Counted from the stretch's first letter, positions 26,564 through 38,203 are shown. The stretch: 64,000 nt of DNA from Microbacterium sp. AK009 (GCF_013410955.1 NZ_JACCCG010000002.1:62001-126000); one strand, 5' to 3'. Notes: generated by a model from the letters alone, not told the origin. Numbers and translations are program-made.

Positions 26564-27198
26564 TTCTTCGGGGCGAGCTGTTCGATGATCGCCTTCGCGA
26601 CATCCTGCATCGTGAGGCGGCGATCCATCGACGCCTTCTGGATCCAGCGGAACGCTTCGGGCTCGGTGAGGCCCATCTTCTCGTTCAGCAGCCCCTTCGC
26701 GCGGTCGACGAGCTTGCGCGTCTCGAAACGCTCCACCATGTCGGCGACCTCGGCCTCGAGTGTGATGATCTGCTCGTGGCGAGCCAGCGCGATCTCGATG
26801 GCGGGGAGCAGATCGTTCGGGGTGAAGGGCTTGACGACGTAGGCGAGCGCTCCGGCCTCGCTCGCGCGCTCGACGAGCTCTTTCTGGCTGAAGGCGGTCA
26901 GGAGCACCACGGGGGCGATGTGATTCTTGCTGAGTTTCTCGGCGGCGCTGATGCCGTCCAGCTGCGGCATCTTGACGTCCATGATCACGAGGTCGGGGCG
27001 CAGCTCGGTGGCCAGCTGGACGGCGGTCTCACCATCGCCGGCCTCTCCGACGACGTCGAAGCCGTTGTCGCGGAGGATCTCGACGATGTCGAGGCGGATG
27101 AGCGACTCATCCTCGGCGACGACGACCCGGCGGGGGGCGGATGCGGCGGCCTGCTCTTGCCCGGTCTGGTCTTGCCCGGCCTGCTCTGACTCAGTCAC
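26560..27198 (-). CDS. pdtaR: Response regulator with ANTAR RNA-binding output domain (PdtaR-like)
   Basis: Two-component antiterminator of 212 residues, homologous in layout to Mycobacterium Rv1626. The receiver domain (about 23-140) has acidic Asp30/Glu31, the phosphorylation site Asp74 in VIMDVKMP, Thr101 and Lys123. The ANTAR domain (about 148-209) has the RKLVDRAKGLLNEKMGLTEP helices that bind paired hairpins in target mRNAs. No PdtaS-type histidine kinase is in the window. GTG start after a leaderless TAGGAT box; a methyltransferase gene is coupled downstream. Confidence 0.93.
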   Translation of the reverse strand: MTESEQAGQDQTGQEQAAASAPRRVVVAEDESLIRLDIVEILRDNGFDVVGEAGDGETAVQLATELRPDLVIMDVKMPQLDGISAAEKLSKNHIAPVVLLTAFSQKELVERASEAGALAYVVKPFTPNDLLPAIEIALARHEQIITLEAEVADMVERFETRKLVDRAKGLLNEKMGLTEPEAFRWIQKASMDRRLTMQDVAKAIIEQLAPKK

Positions 27199-27210
27199 CC
27201 CGCAATCCTA
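27196..27210 (-). promoter_or_regulatory. Leaderless promoter of pdtaR
   Basis: On the minus strand TAGGAT (27210-27205) plus TGCGGG leads into the GTG at 27198. Confidence 0.5.
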
Positions 27211-27223
27211 CGGCTTCCCGCGG

Positions 27224-27245
27224 GCGGCCCCGCAATCGGGGCCGC
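27224..27245. repeat. Perfect 9-bp hairpin between pdtaR and tRNA-Leu
   Basis: GCGGCCCCG (27224-27232), loop CAAT, and CGGGGCCGC (27237-27245) form a perfect stem. It lies between the divergent pdtaR promoter and the tRNA -10 box, where the tRNA -35 should be, so it may act as a DNA site rather than RNA. Confidence 0.5.
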
Positions 27246-27254
27246 GCGCTGCGA

Positions 27255-27260
27255 TAAGGT
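27255..27260 (+). promoter_or_regulatory. -10 element of the tRNA-Leu gene
   Basis: TAAGGT matches TANNNT and would start transcription about 22 bases before the mature tRNA 5' end. Confidence 0.5.
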
Positions 27261-27288
27261 CGAGGGCGGACGCGGCGGCTCGCCGCGA

Positions 27289-27371
27289 GCCGGTGTGGCG
27301 GAATGGCAGACGCGACCGACTCAAACTCGGTTGCCCGAAAGGGCGTGTGGGTTCGACTCCCACCACCGGCA
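27289..27371 (+). tRNA. tRNA-Leu (anticodon CAA)
   Basis: 83-base class II tRNA. The 7-bp acceptor stem pairs GCCGGTG with CACCGGC, discriminator A at 27371. The anticodon arm is ACCGA-CTCAAAC-TCGGT with anticodon CAA at 27322-27324, reading UUG. The long variable arm is CCC-GAAA-GGG, and the T arm is GTGGG-TTCGACT-CCCAC. The CCA end is not encoded. Confidence 0.97.
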
Positions 27372-27378
27372 CTGTATT

Positions 27379-27403
27379 CGGCGCGCCACCGGCTCACGCG
27401 CCG
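27379..27403. terminator. Weak hairpin after tRNA-Leu
   Basis: CGGCGCG (27379-27385) and CGCGCCG (27397-27403) can pair across an 11-base loop, 8 bases after the tRNA. It overlaps the end of the convergent membrane protein gene. No T-run. Confidence 0.3.
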
Positions 27404-27786
27404 TAGAACTGGTGGCCGAGGGCCTTGCTCTTCAGCGCTTCGAACTCGCCCGGGGTGATGGCCCCCGCATCGCGCAGCTCCGCGGCCTTTGCGATGTCGT
27501 CCGCGGGGCTGACTGACGGCGCTGGCCGATAGTCGTCGTCCTCGGACACCGATCGAGGTGCCGCCGCCTGGGATCGCTCCGCCATCCCCCGGCCCCTGGC
27601 GACGATGTAGACCAAAGCGGTCAGAAGCGGCACGAAGACCAGCGCGACGATCCACAGCGCCTTGAACCAGCCGTTCAGCCGATGGTCGCGGAATAGATCG
27701 GTGATGATGACGATGACGACGTAGAGGTAGGCGACGAGATAGAACGCCCACAGCATGAGCCAGATGAGATCGGTGATGTAGGGCAT
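27394..27786 (-). CDS. Two-helix membrane protein with C-terminal SHOCT domain
   Basis: 130 residues. Two membrane segments (about 5-30 and 40-62) with the WFKALWIVALVFVPLLTALV line typical of PLDc_N-type membrane hairpins. A short Arg-rich stretch and a disordered linker follow. The last 30 residues form a SHOCT motif (AKAAELRDAGAITPGEFEAL). Function unknown; SHOCT is a short oligomerisation-type motif. GAGGAG precedes the ATG, and a TACGCT box (27821-27816) may be its promoter. Confidence 0.85.
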   Translation of the reverse strand: MPYITDLIWLMLWAFYLVAYLYVVIVIITDLFRDHRLNGWFKALWIVALVFVPLLTALVYIVARGRGMAERSQAAAPRSVSEDDDYRPAPSVSPADDIAKAAELRDAGAITPGEFEALKSKALGHQFYGA

Positions 27787-27939
27787 CGTCGCTCCTCGCC
27801 TCGAGGTGTGGTCTCAGCGTAGCGATGACGATGTCCCGTCGGGAGAGGCGTCGCCGGAGTGGTCCGTCATCGATTGTCAATCCCCCGAAGATGCCGCACG
27901 GCGAGTGCCACGATGATCCGGCCCCGGGGGAAGGACAGG

Positions 27940-29565
27940 ATGTCGAGGATGTCGATCGCTCGCGCTGCGCGCGAGCTCTACGGTTGGGAAGAACTTCGAG
28001 ATGGGCAGGAGGAGGCCGTCAGCGCACTTCTGGGCGGCCGCGACGTGGTGGCAGTGCTGCCCACGGGTGCAGGCAAGTCCGCCGTCTATCAGCTCGCGGG
28101 AGCACTCCGGGAGGGCATGACGATCGTCGTCTCTCCCCTGATCGCCCTGCAGGCCGATCAACTCGCCGGTCTCGCCGAGACTCCTCACGCTCCGCGCGGC
28201 GCGATGCTCAACTCCACGATCGGAGATCGCGCAACCGAGAAGCTGTGGCAGGAGATCGCGGCCGACGAGGTGGAGTTCCTCTTCCTGGCTCCCGAACAGC
28301 TCGCGAAGGATGACGTGCTCGATCGACTGTCGGAGGTGGCGATCGGTCTGTTCGTCGTCGACGAGGCGCACTGCGTCGCGAGCTGGGGACATGATTTCCG
28401 CCCCGATTACCTCGGGCTCGGCGACGTTCGCGAACGTCTGGGCCACCCGCCCGTCGTGGCGCTGACGGCCACCGCTGCCGCACCCGTGCGCGAGGAGATC
28501 GTCGAACGCCTCCGCATGGACGATCCGCTCCTTGTCGTGCGGGGGGTCGACAGACCGAACATCGACCTCGATGTGCGAAGGTTCTCCGAGGAAGCCGAGA
28601 AGGAGCGTCAGCTGCGGGAGTTCGTTCCGACGCTTCCCCGCCCCGGCCTCGTCTACACCTCGACCCGTCGGGACGCCGAGAGACTCACGCAGAGTCTTCG
28701 CGAGCGTGGGGTTCGTGCCGAGACCTATCACGCCGGCCTCTCCGCGAAGGAGCGGCGGCGGACGCACGAGCAGTTCCTCGACGACGAGGTCGACGTCGTG
28801 GTCGCCACGAACGCGTTCGGCATGGGCATCGACAAACCCGACGTGCGCTTCGTCGTCCACGCCGCTGTGCCCGAATCGCTGGATGCCTACACCCAGGAGA
28901 CCGGACGCGCAGGCAGAGACGGCGAACCGGCGCAGGCGGTGCTCTTCTACCGATCCGAGGATCTCGGGATCCGGAAGTACTTCACCACCCGTACCGTCGA
29001 CATCGAGGCCGTCAGCCGGGTGTACCGCGCCCTCGTGAAGGCCGGCACACCGCTGCGGGTGCGCGCACTCGCCGAGAAGGTCGGGCTCCCGACGCGTCGC
29101 GTCACCGGCCTGGTCAACCTCCTCGTCGAGGCAGGAGTGGTCGCGGTGGATCAGAAGGGCGCGACGATCATCGCGGTCCGTCGACCGAAGGAGGCCGCTG
29201 CCCTCGTGCGGGAAGCCGCCGAGCGGCGGGAGCGCATCGAACGGTCGCGCCTGGACGTCATGCGTCGGTACGCCGAAACGAGGGACTGCCGTCGACGGGT
29301 CCTGCTGAGTTACTTCGGAGACGACAGACCCGAGTCCTGCGGCAACTGCGACACGTGCCGTGGCGGCACCGCCGAGGAGGCCGGCCCGGACGCCGCCGAC
29401 GCGCCGTTTCCCGCGGGCGCCGAGGTCGACCACGTCGAGTGGGGACGCGGGAGCGTCGTGGATGTCGAGGACGACCGTCTGACCGTCTTCTTCGGCGAGC
29501 AGGGGTACAAGGTCCTCCAGCTGGCCGTGGTGGAAGAACGAAGCCTCCTCACGCGTGTTGCGTGA
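27940..29565 (+). CDS. RecQ-family ATP-dependent DNA helicase with a PcrA-like C-terminal tail
   Basis: 3'-5' superfamily 2 helicase, 541 residues. Walker A is VAVLPTGAGKSAVY (about 38-50), motif II is VVDEAHCVASWGHDFRPDY, motif V is VVATNAFGMGIDKPDVRFV and motif VI is QETGRAGRDGEPAQA. A reduced winged-helix region follows (RALAEKVGLPTRRVTGLVNL). The zinc-site cysteines are CRRRVLLSYFG...CGNCDTC. There is no HRDC domain. The last 45-50 residues (WGRGSVVDVEDDRLTVFF..GYKVLQL) instead resemble the Tudor-like tail of PcrA/UvrD. The start at 27940 has AAGGA; ATGs at 27913 and 27949 are alternatives. The stop lies in a strong hairpin. Confidence 0.88.
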   Translation: MSRMSIARAARELYGWEELRDGQEEAVSALLGGRDVVAVLPTGAGKSAVYQLAGALREGMTIVVSPLIALQADQLAGLAETPHAPRGAMLNSTIGDRATEKLWQEIAADEVEFLFLAPEQLAKDDVLDRLSEVAIGLFVVDEAHCVASWGHDFRPDYLGLGDVRERLGHPPVVALTATAAAPVREEIVERLRMDDPLLVVRGVDRPNIDLDVRRFSEEAEKERQLREFVPTLPRPGLVYTSTRRDAERLTQSLRERGVRAETYHAGLSAKERRRTHEQFLDDEVDVVVATNAFGMGIDKPDVRFVVHAAVPESLDAYTQETGRAGRDGEPAQAVLFYRSEDLGIRKYFTTRTVDIEAVSRVYRALVKAGTPLRVRALAEKVGLPTRRVTGLVNLLVEAGVVAVDQKGATIIAVRRPKEAAALVREAAERRERIERSRLDVMRRYAETRDCRRRVLLSYFGDDRPESCGNCDTCRGGTAEEAGPDAADAPFPAGAEVDHVEWGRGSVVDVEDDRLTVFFGEQGYKVLQLAVVEERSLLTRVA

Positions 29566-29571
29566 GGAGGC
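29543..29571. terminator. Bidirectional intrinsic terminator between recQ-like gene and pyk
   Basis: A perfect 12-bp stem (29543-29554 with 29560-29571, five-base loop) contains the recQ-like stop codon. Read on the minus strand, after pyk, it is followed by TTCGTTCTT, a fairly T-rich tail. The strongest terminator in the window. Confidence 0.8.
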
Positions 29572-29589
29572 TCGCTGGGAGACTGAAGC

Positions 29590-31038
29590 TCAGTCCCTCG
29601 TCTGATAGATCGGGGCCGCGCCATGCACGGCGTCGCCGACCTTGTGGATGCGGATGTCGTTGGTCGACCCCACAATCCCGGGGGGCGACCCGGAGATCAC
29701 GACGACCTTGTCGCCGACCTTCGCCAGGTCGTTCGCGAGCAGGTAATCGTCCACCTGGATGAACATGCGGTCGGTGTGCGGAACGTGCTCGACGAGTGTC
29801 GAGCGGATCCCCCACGTGATCGCCATGCGACGACGGATCGCCGGTTCGGGCGTGAATCCGATCATGGGGATCTTCGGACGCAGGCGCGACATGCGACGAG
29901 CGGTGTCACCGGACTCGGTGAAGATGCAGAGGTACTTCGCCTCGACGAAGTCCGCGACCTCCATCGCGGCGAGCGTGATCGCACCGCCCTGGGTCCGCGG
30001 CTTGGTGGTCAGCGGCGCGATGCGCTCGAGCCCGTGGTCCTCGGTCGACTCGACGATGCGCGCCATCGTCTCGACGACCTTCACCGGGTAGTCCCCGACG
30101 CTGGTCTCACCCGAGAGCATGACAGCGTCAGCGCCGTCGAGGACGGCGTTGGCGACGTCGCTGGTCTCGGCGCGCGTCGGCACCGGGTTGTTGATCATCG
30201 ATTCGAGCATCTGGGTGGCGACGATGACGGGCTTGGCCATCCGGCGGCAGAGTTCGACAGCGCGCTTCTGCACGATCGGCACCGCCTCCAGCGGAAGCTC
30301 CACGCCGAGGTCTCCGCGGGCGACCATGATGCCGTCGAAGGCGTCGATGATCTCCTCGAGGTTGTCCACCGCCTGCGGCTTCTCGATCTTGGCGATCACG
30401 GGGACGCGGCGCCCCTCCTCGGCCATGATGACGTGCACGCGCTGGATGTCCTTGGCGTTGCGCACGAAGGAGAGGGCGATGAAGTCCGCGCCGATCCGCA
30501 GGCCCCAGCGGAGGTCGGCTTCGTCCTTCTCCGACAGCGCGGGGACGTTCACGGCCACGCCCGGCAGGTTGATGCCCTTGTTGTTCGACACCGCGCCGGC
30601 GACGACGACACGCGTCGTCACGACGGGTCCCTCGACGTCGACGACCTCGACGCGGACCTTGCCGTCGTCGATCAGGAGAAAGTCGCCCGGCTTGACGTCG
30701 CCGGGGAGTCCCTTGAAGGTCGTCGAGACGAGCTCCTTGGTGCCTGCGACATCCTCCGTGGTGATCTTGAAGATGTCACCCACGGCGAGCTCGTGAGGAC
30801 CGTCGGCGAAGCGACCGAGGCGGATCTTCGGACCCTGGAGGTCGACGAGGACCCCGACCGGGCGACCGGCGTCGTCGGCGGCCTTGCGGACATTGGCGAA
30901 GTTGGCCTCGTGCACGGTGTAGTCACCGTGACTGAGGTTCAGCCGTGCGATGTCCACCCCGGCGTCGATGATCGCGCGGACCATGTCATAGGAGGAAGTA
31001 GCAGGACCCAAAGTGGCGACGATCTTGGCGCGTCTCAT
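29590..31038 (-). CDS. pyk: Pyruvate kinase
   Basis: Converts phosphoenolpyruvate and ADP to pyruvate and ATP, last step of glycolysis; 482 residues. Signature parts: RRAKIVATLGPATSSYDMV at the N-terminus, RLNLSHGDYTVHEANF, the active-site IAKIEKPQAVDNLEEI with catalytic Lys, GIMVARGDLGVELPLEAVP, and TSDVANAVLDGADAVMLSGE. The C-terminal allosteric domain is complete. It ends the 34-kb minus-strand block and has its own candidate promoter overlapping the gltD stop. Confidence 0.96.
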   Translation of the reverse strand: MRRAKIVATLGPATSSYDMVRAIIDAGVDIARLNLSHGDYTVHEANFANVRKAADDAGRPVGVLVDLQGPKIRLGRFADGPHELAVGDIFKITTEDVAGTKELVSTTFKGLPGDVKPGDFLLIDDGKVRVEVVDVEGPVVTTRVVVAGAVSNNKGINLPGVAVNVPALSEKDEADLRWGLRIGADFIALSFVRNAKDIQRVHVIMAEEGRRVPVIAKIEKPQAVDNLEEIIDAFDGIMVARGDLGVELPLEAVPIVQKRAVELCRRMAKPVIVATQMLESMINNPVPTRAETSDVANAVLDGADAVMLSGETSVGDYPVKVVETMARIVESTEDHGLERIAPLTTKPRTQGGAITLAAMEVADFVEAKYLCIFTESGDTARRMSRLRPKIPMIGFTPEPAIRRRMAITWGIRSTLVEHVPHTDRMFIQVDDYLLANDLAKVGDKVVVISGSPPGIVGSTNDIRIHKVGDAVHGAAPIYQTRD

Positions 31039-31089
31039 CCGTGTGTGAACTCCGAGTGATGGGGGAAGTGGCGAAGGGCCGGGGCAAGC

Positions 31090-32548
<1,459 letters not shown>

Positions 32549-32556
<8 letters not shown>

Positions 32557-35500
32557 CCGTCACCTCCAGGATGCGGCTCCATACGACGTCGCCATCGGGA
32601 TCGAGTCCTTGATCCAGCGCCTCCTGCCGTGTCTGCAGGACGGCGGCGTAATCGCGCGGGACGACACGGACGAAGTTCTGCGCTTCGCGCTCGAAGTCGT
32701 CGAGCAGGCGCTCTGCCAGTTCGGATCCGGTCTCCTTGACATGCTGTTCGAGCAGATCGCGGAGCATCTCGACGTCACCGGCGCCGAGCTCGCCGAGCAC
32801 GAGCTCGCCCGACGCGATCGCCTCCCGGTTGACGAGCTTCCGGTCGAGTCGGTAGACGTATGCCGTGCCCCCCGACATCCCGGCACCGAGATTGCGCCCG
32901 GTCTCTCCCAGGATGACGGCGAGGCCTCCGGTCATGTACTCCAGGGCGTGATCGCCGACACCCTCGACGACCGCGGTCGCCCCGGAGTTGCGGACGAGGA
33001 ACCGCTCCCCCACGACGCCCCGGAGGAACATGGTGCCCTGGGTCGCGCCGTAGCCGATCACGTTTCCGGCGATGACGTTCTTCGACGCGTCGAAGGACGC
33101 ACCGCGCGGCGGACGGACGACGATCTGACCGCCCGACAGACCCTTGCCGACGTAGTCGTTCGAGTCGCCCTCGAGCCGCAGTGTGATCCCCGCCGGCATG
33201 AATGCGCCGAAGGACTGCCCCGCCGATCCGGTCAGGTTCACGGTGATCGAGCCCGAGGGCAGACCGTTCTCTCCCCGGGCGCGGGTGACGTGATGCCCCA
33301 GAAGGGTGCCGACCGCGCGCTCGGTGTTGCGGATCGGCAGATCGATCGTCACCGAGCCGCCGCGTTCGATCACGTCGCGGGCCCGCTCGAGGAGGACCGT
33401 GTCGAAGTGCTCCTCCAGCTCGTGCAGCTGGGCGCGCCGGTGCCGCCGCGGCTCATCCTCGGCGAAGTTCGGACCGTGCAGCACGGGTGCGAGGTTGAGG
33501 CCGCTGGCCTTCCAGTGCTCGATGGCGCCGTTCACGTCGAGCATCTCGGCGTGGCCGATGGCCTCCTCGAGGGAGCGGAACCCCAGCTCCGCGAGGTACT
33601 CGCGCACTTCCTGGGCGACGAACTCCATGAAGTTCACCACGAACTCCGGCTTGCCGTTGAAGCGGGCACGCAGCGTCGGGTTCTGCGTCGCGACGCCGAC
33701 CGGGCAGGTGTCGAGGTGGCACACGCGCATCATGATGCACCCCGAGACCACGAGCGGTGCGGTGGCGAAGCCGAACTCCTCCGCGCCCAGGAGCGCGCCG
33801 ATGATCACGTCGCGTCCGGTCTTGAGCTGACCGTCGACCTGGACCACCACCCGGTCGCGCATGCCGTTGAGCATGAGCGTCTGCTGGGTCTCGGCCAGTC
33901 CCAGCTCCCACGGGGTGCCCGCATGCTTGAGCGAGTTGAGCGGGCTCGCACCCGTGCCGCCGTCATGTCCCGAGATGAGGATGACGTCGGCCAGCGCCTT
34001 GGCGGTGCCGGCCGCGACCGCGCCGATGCCCGACTGGCTCACGAGCTTCACGTGGATCCGGGCGCCGGGGTTGGCGCGCTTGAGGTCGAAGATGAGCTGC
34101 TTGAGGTCTTCGATCGAGTAGATGTCGTGGTGGGGCGGTGGGGAGATGAGCCCCACGCCCGCGGTCGCGTGGCGCGTTCGCGCCACCCACGGGTACACCT
34201 TCGCGGGAGGAAGCTGCCCGCCCTCGCCGGGCTTCGCGCCCTGCGCCAGCTTGATCTGGATGTCGTCGGCCTCGGTCAGGTAGAGGCTGGTGACCCCGAA
34301 CCGACCGGATGCGACCTGCTTGATCGAGCTCCGACGCACCGGGTCGAGCAGCCGCTCGACGTCTTCGCCGCCCTCGCCGGTGTTCGACCGGCCTCCGATC
34401 CGATTCATCGCGATCGCGAGGGTCTCGTGAGCCTCCTGGGAGATGGAGCCGTAGCTCATCGCGCCCGTCTGGAAACGCTTCACGATCGCCGACACGGGCT
34501 CGACCTCGTCGATCGGCACCGGGGGACGCACTCCCGTCCGCAGCTGGAACAGACCACGCAGGGTCTTCAGCTCGGCCGCCTGATCGTCCACCAGCTTCGT
34601 GTACTCGCGGAAGATGTCGTAACGCCGCGTCCGTGTCGCGTGCTGCAGGCGGAACACGGTGTCGGGGTTGAACAGGTGCGGCGATCCGTCGCGCCGCCAC
34701 TGGTACTCGCCCCCGGTCCACAGCCGCTCGTGCGCGCGCACCGCGGCGTCCTCGGGGTAGGCGTAGGCGTGTCGGGCGGCGTTCTCGGCGGCGATGACGT
34801 CGAGTCCGACGCCTCCGAGCTTGGTCTCGGTCCCCGTGAAGTAGGTGTCCACGAGCTCCTGCGACAGGCCGACGGCCTCGAAGACCTGTGCACCGGCGTA
34901 GGACGACACCGTGGAGATGCCCATCTTCGACATGATCTTCAGCACGCCCTTGCCGAGCGCGTAGATGAGGTTCTTCACCGCCTTCTCGGGGGTGACACCG
35001 GTGATGTACCCCGCGCGAACGAGGTATTCGACCGTCTCCATCGCCAGATACGGGTTCACCGCCGACGCGCCGTACCCGATGAGCGTGGCGATGTGGTGGA
35101 CTTCGCGCACGTCACCGGCTTCGACCACGAGACCGACCTTCATGCGGGTCTCACGGCGGATGAGGTGGTGATGCACGGCGGCCAGCATGAGCAGCGACGG
35201 GATCGGCGCGAGGTCCTTGTTGGAGTCGCGGTCGCTCAGGACGATGAGCTCTGCGCCGTCCTCGATCGCCTGGTCGACCTCGGTGCACATCTGCTCGAGC
35301 CGCTTGCGCATGCCCTTATGGCCGGCCTCGACCCGGTAGAGGCCCCGGATCGTCACCGACGAACGATCCGGCAGCGCCGTGTCGATGTGCTGGATCTTCG
35401 CGAGCTCGTCGTTGTCGATGACCGGGAAGTCGAGCATCACGGTGCGGGCGTGGTCGGGTCCCCAGGACAGCAGGTTCCGCTCCGGACCCAGTCCCAGGGA

Positions 35501-37135
35501 CAGGGAGGTGACGACCTCTTCGCGGATGGAGTCCAGCGGCGGGTTGGTGACCTGCGCGAACTGCTGGACGAAGTAGTCGAAGAGCAGGCGCGGCCGGTCG
35601 CTGAGGACGGCGACCGGCGTGTCGCTGCCCATCGCGCCGAGCGGCTCGGCACCGTTCTGCCCCATCGGGGTCAGGAGGATCCGCACCTCCTCCTCGGTGT
35701 ATCCGAAGGTGCGCTGACGCCGGGTGATCGAGGCGATCGGGTGGACGATGTGCTCGCGCTCGGGCAGGTCCGCCAGGCGCACGCGCCCGGCATCCAGCCA
35801 CTCCTGCCAGGGATGCAGCGACGCGAGGTCGCGCTTGATCTCATCGTCCTCGACGATGCGGCCGGCGGCGGTGTCGACCAAGAACATCCGGCCGGGGCGC
35901 AACCGGCCGCGACGCTTGATCCGCTCCGGAGCGATGTCGAGCACCCCGGTCTCACTGCCGATCACGACGAGGCCGTCGGTCGTCTCCGTCCACCGACCGG
36001 GGCGAAGGCCGTTGCGATCGAGCGTCGCGCCGACGAGCGTCCCGTCGGTGAAGATCAGCGCCGCGGGGCCGTCCCAGGGCTCCATCTGATTCGCGTGGTA
36101 GTCGTAGAACGCCCGCAGGTCAGGAGCAATGTCGGCCTGTTTCTCATAGGCCTCGGGCACCATCATCATCACGGCGTGCGGAAGGCTCCGACCGGTCAGC
36201 GTCAGAAGCTCGAGAACCTCGTCGAAGGAGGCGGAGTCGCTGGAGCCGACGGTGCAGATCGGCAGCAGGGGACGGATGTCGCCGAGGAGCTCCGACTCCA
36301 GCTGCGACTGCCGCGCCCGCATCCAGTTGCGGTTGCCGTTGACGGTGTTGATCTCGCCGTTGTGCGCGAGCATGCGGAGCGGCTGTGCAAGGGGCCACGA
36401 GGGGAAGGTGTTGGTGGAGTACCGGGAATGCACCACGGCGAGCTCGGAGGCGAAGCGCTCGTCCTGGAGGTCGGGATAGAAGGGCTCGAGCTGGAGCGTC
36501 GTGACCATGCCCTTGTAGCCGATGGTGCGGGCGGACAGCGAGACGAAATAGGCGTCGAGCTCGTGCCGGGCCCGCTTGCGCAGCCGGTAGGTGCGCCGGT
36601 CGAGATCGATGCCCGACAGTGCCGGTGCACCGCCCTCGCCGGGACGGGCGACGAAGATCTGCTCGAAGGCCGGCCGCGCCTCGAAGGCGAGCTTGCCGAG
36701 GTGCTCCTCCGCGACCGGTACCTCGCGCCAGCCGAGCACGACGAGGTTCTCGCCCGCGGCGATGCGCTCGATCCCGGCCTTCTGCGCGGCCCGGGCTTCG
36801 TCGTCGCGCGGGAGGAAGACCATGCCGGCCGCGTACTCCCCCATCGGGGGGAGGTCGAAGCCGACGACGGCGCGGAAGAAGGCGTCGGGCATCTGCGTCA
36901 GGATGCCCGCTCCGTCGCCGGTGCCCGCATCCGAACCGATCGCGCCGCGATGTTCGAGATTCCGCAGCGCGGTCAGGGCCAGGTCGATGATGTCGTGGCC
37001 CGGTTCGCCTCTCAGCGTCGCGACCATCGCCAACCCGCAGGCATCCTTTTCAAATGCCGGGTTGTACATGCCCTGGCGGGCGGGGAAGCCACCGCCCACG
37101 ACCGACGTGGAGGTGCTGCCGGAACTCACGGCCAT
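32549..37135 (-). CDS. gltB: Glutamate synthase (NADPH) large subunit
   Basis: 1528 residues. Class II glutaminase domain first: a propeptide of about 32 residues precedes the nucleophile Cys33 in [12 protein letters not shown]. Then come the central domain, the FMN-binding synthase domain ([46 protein letters not shown]) and the 3Fe-4S cysteines in [17 protein letters not shown]. The C-terminal beta-helix has [15 protein letters not shown]. The ATG at 37135 has GAGGA eight bases upstream; an upstream in-frame TTG has no support. The pair makes glutamate for the adjacent his and trp pathways. Confidence 0.96.
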
Positions 37136-37183
37136 GCGTACCGTCCTCACATTGATGCTCAAGATGGGACGACGTCGGCCCGA

Positions 37184-37193
37184 ATCAGCTGAT
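37184..37193. promoter_or_regulatory. Palindrome between lgt and gltB, candidate operator
   Basis: ATCAGCTGAT is a perfect 10-base palindrome in the 66-base gap upstream of gltB. No good -10 was found beside it, so a regulatory role is tentative. Confidence 0.25.
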
Positions 37194-37201
37194 GAACACC
37201 C

Positions 37202-38203
37202 CTACTTCTCGGCGGCTGTGCTTGTGGCATCGCTCTCGGCGACCTCGTTCGCCGGTGGTTCGCTGAGGTCGACGAAGTCGTTGGTGTCCTGCGATTGTAC
37301 CGTGCCCCGACCCTTCCACTCCCGACCGGGCACATACGGCGACGGCTCGGTGCCGGGATGGCGCCGACGCTGAACGATGATGATGGCCAGACCCACGATG
37401 ACGCCGAAGATCGCCGCCCAGACATTGGTGCGAAGACCCAGGTAGATGTCGCTGGGATCGATGCGGATCGACTCCCAGACGATGCGGCCGGCGCTGTACC
37501 AGACGAGGTAGAGACCGAACAGCCGTCCCCACTGCATCCGAAGACTCCTCCCCGCCCACAGCAGCACGAGGACGCCCGCGGTGTTCCAGATGACCTCGTA
37601 GAGGAACGTCGGGTGGAACAGCGTGTCGGCGGGAAGCCCCGGAGGGAACGCGGCGTTGTCGGAGTCGATCTCCAGGCCCCACGGCAGGTCGGTGGGAAGA
37701 CCGAACAGTTCCTGGTTGAACCAGTTGCCGAAGCGTCCGATGGCCTGCGCCAGCAGGATGCCGGGGGCCAGCGCGTCGGCGAAGGACCAGAAGCGGATGC
37801 CCGTCCAGCGACAGCCGAGCCAGGCACCGACCGCACCCCCGATCAGCGCACCGTAGATCGCGATCCCGCCCTCCCAGATGGCCCAGACCGAGCCGGGCTG
37901 GAGGGGGTTCCACGGGTTGGAGCCCTCGGCGAAATAGAAGCTCAGGTGGGTGAGCACGTGGAAGATGCGGGCACCGACGATCGCAAGCGGCACCGCGAGC
38001 AGGGCGATGTCGATGACGACCCAGGGCTCGGCGCCGCGCTTGGTCAGGCGATGGTTCGTGAGGAGAACCGCCACGATGATGCCGGCGATGATGCACAGCG
38101 CGTAGAAGTAGACGCGGAGCGGACCCAGCTGGATGAAGCTGATCTCCGGGCTCGGGATGCTGGCGAGCACGGATGTTCCCGCGCTCGAGAGGGCGAACGA
38201 CAT
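37202..38203 (-). CDS. lgt: Prolipoprotein diacylglyceryl transferase
   Basis: Membrane enzyme that transfers diacylglycerol to the lipobox Cys of prelipoproteins; 333 residues with seven predicted membrane segments. It carries the Lgt signature GRFGNWFNQELFGLPTDLPW, and the conserved YFYALCIIAGII and HPTFLYEVIWN segments. A charged C-terminal tail of about 60 residues (REWKGRGTVQSQDTNDFV...) is typical of actinobacterial Lgt. The start at 38203 fits a TAGACT-N7-ATG promoter; the longer open frame upstream is trpA coding sequence. Confidence 0.94.
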   Translation of the reverse strand: MSFALSSAGTSVLASIPSPEISFIQLGPLRVYFYALCIIAGIIVAVLLTNHRLTKRGAEPWVVIDIALLAVPLAIVGARIFHVLTHLSFYFAEGSNPWNPLQPGSVWAIWEGGIAIYGALIGGAVGAWLGCRWTGIRFWSFADALAPGILLAQAIGRFGNWFNQELFGLPTDLPWGLEIDSDNAAFPPGLPADTLFHPTFLYEVIWNTAGVLVLLWAGRSLRMQWGRLFGLYLVWYSAGRIVWESIRIDPSDIYLGLRTNVWAAIFGVIVGLAIIIVQRRRHPGTEPSPYVPGREWKGRGTVQSQDTNDFVDLSEPPANEVAESDATSTAAEK

